Shown here piece after piece: positions 45,216-49,089 of a stretch of 49,089 nt of DNA (position 1 is its first letter; the number at the start of each line of letters is the position of its first letter). The stretch comes from Paulinella micropora (taxonomy: Eukaryota; Cercozoa; Imbricatea; Euglyphida). The position numbers and the translations under genes are program-made. Location of the stretch: assembly GCA_009731375.1 (NCBI GenBank), contig BJOX01000041.1:738626-787714 (forward strand), written 5' to 3'. The notes beneath the pieces are model-generated. The model was not told the origin of the DNA, did not search any database, and saw only the letters and a program-made list of their open reading frames with translations.

Positions 45216-45794
45216 ATGCTACTGGCCGCGCTGCCGGCAGATCTCTTGGTGGAGGTTCTGTCTTACCTCCGCGTCGGCGAGGTCGCGCACGCGATCCGCA
45301 ACCTGAAAACACACACAAACCGGTTCGCGCGCGGCCAGTGGAAACGGCGCAAAGTGCAGAACGGCGAGCTGTCCTGCTTGCACAAGTTCCTGAACGATAC
45401 TTTTAATTACGACACCAAGTCGCTGCCACGCCTCATCAACACCGTGTCGCGCAAGAGCGAAGTTATCTGCTTTGCCTGCGTCCAAAAAAAGACGATCGAG
45501 GGCTACTGTGCCACCTGTTTCGTGTTTCACAACCGCCACAGAGTAATCACGCCCTTCGCCGCGTGCAGGCGCATGGGCCGCACGTCTTTCCCCGTGCCCA
45601 GAACGACACGAGACTCTGTCGTGGCCCTGGCGTACGTACCGGCTTATCGCTTCCGGCTGGCGTACGAGGACGCGGGCTGGCCGGTGCTGCAAATAGACAA
45701 GTGGACCAGTTACTTGTGGCTGACGGGAGCCGAAGAGACGGCCGCTCGGTTTAAGCCCCGGTTCAACAAGAATCTGTACATTACTGATTTTTAA
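45216..45794 (+). CDS. F-box-like protein with zinc ribbon, intact (192 residues)
   Basis: Start ATG 45216 in context GCCAAAATGC, stop TAA 45794. Residues 4-30 (AALPADLLVEVLSYLRVGEV) match the start of an F-box, the SKP1-binding motif that recruits targets to SCF ubiquitin ligases. Residues 85-101 (CFACVQKKTIEGYCATC) form a Cys-x2-Cys-x9-Cys-x2-Cys zinc site. The C-terminal 90 residues are not recognised. Short F-box proteins of this form are frequent in large DNA viruses of protists, where they are thought to redirect host ubiquitination; the partner here is unknown. It converges on the gene at 45817-46361, with only about 22 bases between the two stop codons. Confidence 0.62.
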   Translation: MLLAALPADLLVEVLSYLRVGEVAHAIRNLKTHTNRFARGQWKRRKVQNGELSCLHKFLNDTFNYDTKSLPRLINTVSRKSEVICFACVQKKTIEGYCATCFVFHNRHRVITPFAACRRMGRTSFPVPRTTRDSVVALAYVPAYRFRLAYEDAGWPVLQIDKWTSYLWLTGAEETAARFKPRFNKNLYITDF

Positions 45795-45816
45795 ATCTTC
45801 TTCTTGATCTTTTTAA
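45795..45816. terminator. AT-rich spacer between convergent stops
   Basis: Very short spacer bounded by TTTTTAA on the plus strand and the palindrome TTTAATTAAA (about 45812-45821) at the minus-strand stop. It could serve both genes as a transcript end, which is inference from position and symmetry alone. Confidence 0.25.
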
Positions 45817-46361
45817 TTAAAAAGCAAAATGCTCTGGGAAGCTATCAAGTTCATTTTCTTCTTCCCGGTCGTAAGTCAGAACAGGGGTCAGGAGTTCGAA
45901 AGGAGGCATTGTCTCTTCTTCGGCGTCAACTGCACCAACTGCCTCGTCCAGAGTAGATTGGAACGCGCTTGTTGTGCGAGCTCGGCAAGAACTGCAAGTC
46001 CGTCCCTGACGCCCTCGAGATTGCTCACGGCAGCGGCGACGCTTGGTACAGAGGGCTGGTCGCTGACCCTGGCTTGTGTCCGCCTTGAGGGGCGTACGTT
46101 CCAGTCCGACGCGAATTGTTCCACCACTTCGGCCGCGATTTCAGGGGCACAAACCCACGTGCCCGCACGTTGCCCGCGTTGTTTTGGGAATTTGAATTTC
46201 GAAATGTGACCGTTGGCTAAGCGGTAGGGGTGCAGCTGGAGGTGCCGACGTATTCTTTCCGCGCAACTGCTAGGAGTCAAAAAAGGAAACGTTTTCCCTG
46301 CAAAATCAATCAGCGAAATTTTCCCGTCTGGCGCCACTCGGCACGGCTTTACTTGGCTCAT
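45817..46361 (-). pseudogene. Unknown protein of the virus-like block, one frameshift
   Basis: Starts at ATG 46361. The first frame carries ISLIDFAGKTFPFLTPSSC, KFPKQRGQRAGTWVC and a helical part (SVAAAVSNLEGVRDGLAVL). Near 45955 the coding signal changes frame and ends in an acidic tail (ELLTPVLTYDREEENEL, then EHFAF) with TAA 45819-45817. The acidic C-terminus and compact spacing make this the likely original end, giving about 180 residues. Family not recognised. It lies 56 bases downstream of the recombinase stop on the same strand and may have been co-oriented with it. Confidence 0.45.
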
Positions 46362-46416
46362 TGCACTTTACGAGTTCAATAAAAGTCAGATTATGAGCTT
46401 TTAATTCTTGAATCTC

Positions 46417-48110
46417 TTAGCACAATTGCATAAACCGCGTGATCTGAGCGGCTGGTGTAGGATCGGCCGTATCAAGAGCGACTTTTGCATGATTGGCAAA
46501 ACGGTAGGAAGCCTTCACGGAAAAAATGGAATCTAACGTTCCGCGCCAAAAACCGGGCCGGCACAGTTCTTCTGCATTTTGCTGCAAATTTGCCGCGAAA
46601 AATTCCACTGCCTGCCGGCGTAACCGTTCGGCTCTGGTCTCGCGAGGCAGCTGTTTGAGTGTGGGCGGAATGACGTACGCGAGCTCGCCCTTCAGGCGGT
46701 TGAAGTCCTCCGCCAACCTAGCCCCTTGGTCCACGATGGCCTGCACAATCTTGAGCAAGTCGGGCTCCGTCAGGAACGGGACGCTGCGTGTTTGCACTTT
46801 TACAGAATCGTAGAACATCTGGGACTTGAGGTTCGAGACGGCCTCGGTGTTGTTGGCAAACATCAGTGAGTGGCCGAGCACCCGCGACATGAAGATGGTG
46901 CGCGAGACTTAGCTGTGCTCACCGTACAGCGCGTAGGCGCAGTTGGCGTAGATGGCCCGGAGCTTGTGTGGGCTGGGGATGAGAAAATCCTTCGCTCGTT
47001 CGTAGTGCATCTGCGTGAGGTAGTCGAACGACCCCGCTCCCTTCATGGCCGCGGTGACCTGGTCGTTAATGAGCGCTTGGCTAGGCGTGTCTGTCACTTT
47101 TTTCGACTCGGCGAGCGTGTTCATCCACGGCAGCGTTGAGGCCTTCATCCGTTTGGCAGGCGGAGCCAAAGGTTGCTCGTCCTCCTGTGCTAAGATTTCT
47201 GCGCGGTGCGTGTCCAGCTCAGGTAATCGCTCTTGGGCCTGTCCTTTTTCATGAGCTTGTTCTCTTCGGGCGCCAGCCGCGAGCGGTGCCTGAAGTGATT
47301 TTCGATCAGCCACCTCATGTGCTTCCAGATGCGCAGCACGCCGGCCGACGTGGCGGTAGGCAGTGCGATCGGTTTGCCTATAAAGATCAGGTCCTGCAAA
47401 TCGCTGTCGGCGGGGTCTGAGTCGGGCGCGGCCCCCTTCTTGGCCGCCCTGTGCTGGACGACGTGCTTCTGCCGCCCGATCTCCGAGAAGATGATATGTT
47501 CCCCTTCGTTCACGGGCAAGAACTCCGACCATTTCCAGAGTTCTATCTGCCGGCAGCCCAGAATTGCGAGCAGCAGGAAGCTCTGCAGGGCCCAGAGCGG
47601 GTAGCGCATCGTCGGCGCAAAGGGGCCGGTGTTGGTGCGCTTGGCCTCGGCAGATTCGAAACAGTCCGCTTCGGCTAGCATGGCCTGGTACAATTTGTCC
47701 AGGAACGCAAACCACGGGTCCACGAGCAAGGTGTTCCGCTCGGTCATCTTCTTGACATTGACTTCGTTCGTCTGCCTGACGGTACGCTGGTTCAGCGTCC
47801 GGTCGCGGCAGAGGGACCCTTGCGTAAAGTGCTTGACCACGAACTCCTTGCCCCAAGCGCACCGCGAGGGCCGTTTGGAGTTGTCTTTTTTCTTTATGTC
47901 CGCTTCCTTGTTGCTCGCGAGAATGAGCCACTGGGTCCTAAACTTCACGTACACCTTGCTTCTCGTGTCGGAGTGCGGCTTGCACGCGTCCACCAGGTCG
48001 TTGATGAACGGCAGCCATTGTTCGACATCGCTGCGCAAGCGCAGCAGCTGAGTGCAGCAGTCCAGGAGACAGATCAGAAGGGCTTCTTGGCCGCGCCCTT
48101 GACAGTGCAA
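46417..48110 (-). pseudogene. Tyrosine recombinase, possibly telomere-resolvase-like, with frameshift and stop
   Basis: Minus-strand coding signal of about 560 residues. The N-terminal part is helical and basic. Box I is LLLAILGCRQIELWKW (catalytic Arg at 47552-47550), and a hairpin Lys is possibly in IGKPIALP. A frame change occurs near 47212. Box II follows: PHKLRAIYANCAY (His 46968, Arg 46959), then, after TAA 46911-46909 in the same frame, SRVLGHSLMF (His at 46872) and QMFYDSV with the probable nucleophile Tyr (46812-46810). Arg, Lys, HxxR, GH and Tyr in this order define tyrosine recombinases. The large size and the long C-terminal extension after Tyr (about 130 residues) resemble protelomerases more than simple integrases, which is inference. 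The start is uncertain: it overlaps the small frame at 48074-48346, and the only upstream start in frame is TTG. The enzyme would act on viral DNA ends, integration or genome resolution. Confidence 0.6.
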
Positions 48111-48346
48111 TACTGGTGGTTAGGGCCGAACACGTAAGTCCTGAAGGAACCGACGTCGTCGTGCCCTTCGTCGCGGTTCTCTATTCTGGCGGCGCTGTCA
48201 GGAAGAGTGAGCCAGGCATTCTCGTCCGAGGTCGCGATGACCTTGAAATCGACCATAGTCGCCTCCTTCGAAGACAGCAGCTTCTTGTCGTCTAGCCCCG
48301 TGCCGCGAAAAGTGTCGACCGCGTGGAGCACGCCGCTCTTCTCGGT
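48074..48346 (-). CDS. Small unknown ORF between VLTF3 and the recombinase
   Basis: Frame of about 85-95 residues ending at 48074 with a basic C-terminus (GAAKKPF). Segments such as DTFRGTGLDDKKLLSSKEA and DFKVIATSDENAWLTLP look like real protein. The first ATG is at 48256; coding character starts earlier (from about 48350), where only GTG or ATC codons are available, so the original start codon may be lost. It overlaps the recombinase start by about 37 bases in another frame. It might instead be the N-terminus of the recombinase joined by a frameshift. No family recognised. Confidence 0.4.
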   Translation of the reverse strand, partial: TEKSGVLHAVDTFRGTGLDDKKLLSSKEATMVDFKVIATSDENAWLTLPDSAARIENRDEGHDDVGSFRTYVFGPNHQYCTVKGAAKKPF

Positions 48347-48363
48347 GCCCTTGATGATTGTAT

Positions 48364-49089
48364 TTAATGATTAGGTAGTACAAGTTTTGTTTTTTCAGCA
48401 ACAGCCACAGCAATCACTGCCGGCGTCTTTTTCTTTTTTTTCTTTTTCTTTTTCTTCTTGGCGTGCGGGCCAGACAAAAGATGGCTCGCGAGCGGGCGCG
48501 CGAGGCCGCTGCCGTTCAGTGAACAAGTCAAGGGGATGAAAGGCCAGCCTTGTTCTTCGCAAACGAGCGCGAACATGGCGCTTTGTCTGTGCCTCGACTC
48601 GGATTGTTTCAGCTCCGGCACTTGTGCCGCTAGCTCTTCTTCGTCCATCAACAGCAGGAAAGCCCTCAGTAACGTCTGATAATTGACGAAACATCTTCTC
48701 GCCCACGCATAGCGCTGCCTCAGCTTCTTCAGCACCTTGGGCCAGCAGGCGTCTACTTTTTTGAAGAGGCGTTCCAACTCCTCTAGCGTTTCTTTGCTCG
48801 GCTCCCGCCGGCCCCGGCCGCAGCCTAGCAGGTGGCACAGCTGGCTGGCCTTGTCGATGGTCAGCGGGCCTAGCTTCTCCCTGCGCCAGATGTACGCGAG
48901 GCGAGCGGGCGTCGCGACGTGTGCCCGCCACTTGTGGACCAGGCGCCTCGCCTGTGCTAACAAGGCCGGGCTGACACACGACGCAGACTGATTGACACCT
49001 CGAAGGTTGAACGTCTCGCGTGTTATCTGACGGAACCGGCTCAGGCGAGTGTAGCCGACATGTCTGTGAGCGTGTTGCTCTCTTACCAT
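48364..49089 (-). CDS. VLTF3-like late transcription factor of an NCLDV-type virus (edge of window)
   Basis: Open frame of 241 residues ending at TAA 48364; the ATG at the very edge may be internal, because the zinc-finger part usual at the N-terminus of this family is missing. Matching features in order are GYTRLSRFRQI near the start (compare the Y-x-R-x-x-H/R-F block of the family), a helical middle (residues about 40-130), then RRCFVNYQTLLRAFLLL (131-147), VPELKQSESR (157-166) and CEEQGWPFIP (177-186). The family pattern is R-x-x-F-x-(S/N)-Y, P-x-L-K-S, and C-x-x-x-x-W-x-F-I-P. VLTF3 is required for late gene transcription in NCLDVs and is rarely found outside them. A Lys-rich tail (about 211-221) is unusual and may be repeat expansion. 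No internal stop or frameshift was seen, unlike its neighbours. Confidence 0.75.
   Translation of the reverse strand: MVREQHAHRHVGYTRLSRFRQITRETFNLRGVNQSASCVSPALLAQARRLVHKWRAHVATPARLAYIWRREKLGPLTIDKASQLCHLLGCGRGRREPSKETLEELERLFKKVDACWPKVLKKLRQRYAWARRCFVNYQTLLRAFLLLMDEEELAAQVPELKQSESRHRQSAMFALVCEEQGWPFIPLTCSLNGSGLARPLASHLLSGPHAKKKKKKKKKKKTPAVIAVAVAEKTKLVLPNH

Noticed and set aside
45829-46209. Plus-strand frame of 126 residues starting at ATG 45829
   Set aside because: It is the reverse complement of the acidic C-terminus of the minus-strand gene 45817-46361, whose composition and ending are more convincing.
46909-47931. 340-residue minus-strand frame as an independent gene
   Set aside because: Only its last 100 residues carry the recombinase signal; the rest is an Arg/Ala-rich shadow of the true recombinase frame.
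48395-48979. 194-residue minus-strand frame within the VLTF3 gene
   Set aside because: Shadow frame of the VLTF3-like product, which has the conserved motifs.

Overview
The window is eukaryotic nuclear DNA from a protist-like organism whose lineage I cannot resolve. Three host genes are built from many short exons with GT-AG introns. Roughly a third of the window is microsatellite (GT, TATG, GATA/TATC, GA, poly-C), and assembly gaps sit at the worst repeats.

Region 1 (1-24.7 kb) is host DNA. It holds a glycosyltransferase gene (2816-4040, +), one large 20-exon gene (16180-6779, -) that joins an NBR1-type FW domain to a TKL protein kinase and a coiled coil, and a 6-exon ubiquitin-conjugating enzyme E2 (19442-21175, +). 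In all three the splice phases agree at every junction and I found no frameshift. Microsatellites fill the introns and spacers. A hairpin-like repeat family (MITE-like) lies at 21.4-24.1 kb.

Region 2 (about 25.4-32.0 kb and 44.6-49.1 kb) is GC-rich and compact. Its genes lack obvious introns, lie on both strands close together and mostly start in an A-rich context (AAAATG). The end at 49.1 kb encodes a protein matching the C-terminal part of the VLTF3 late transcription factor, a hallmark of nucleocytoplasmic large DNA viruses (NCLDV). Beside it are a large tyrosine recombinase, possibly telomere-resolvase-like, and an F-box/zinc protein. The 25-32 kb part holds an F-box/LRR-type gene, an EGF-like gene and several unknown genes. 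I read region 2 as an endogenous NCLDV-like element. Most of its genes carry one or more frameshifts or stops, while the host genes carry none, so it looks integrated and decaying. No capsid, packaging ATPase or polymerase gene is visible here.

Region 3 (32.0-44.6 kb) separates the two viral-like blocks and consists of mobile elements. It has an intron-containing DDE-transposase-like gene with a SAP motif and an RGG-rich tail (32.07-36.07 kb), a 5'-truncated Ty3/gypsy-type pol with stops, a frameshift and a mutated integrase residue (36.8-38.7 kb), and poorly preserved gag-like or unknown coding debris (39.5-43.7 kb). Whether these elements landed inside one viral insertion or sit between two is unresolved.
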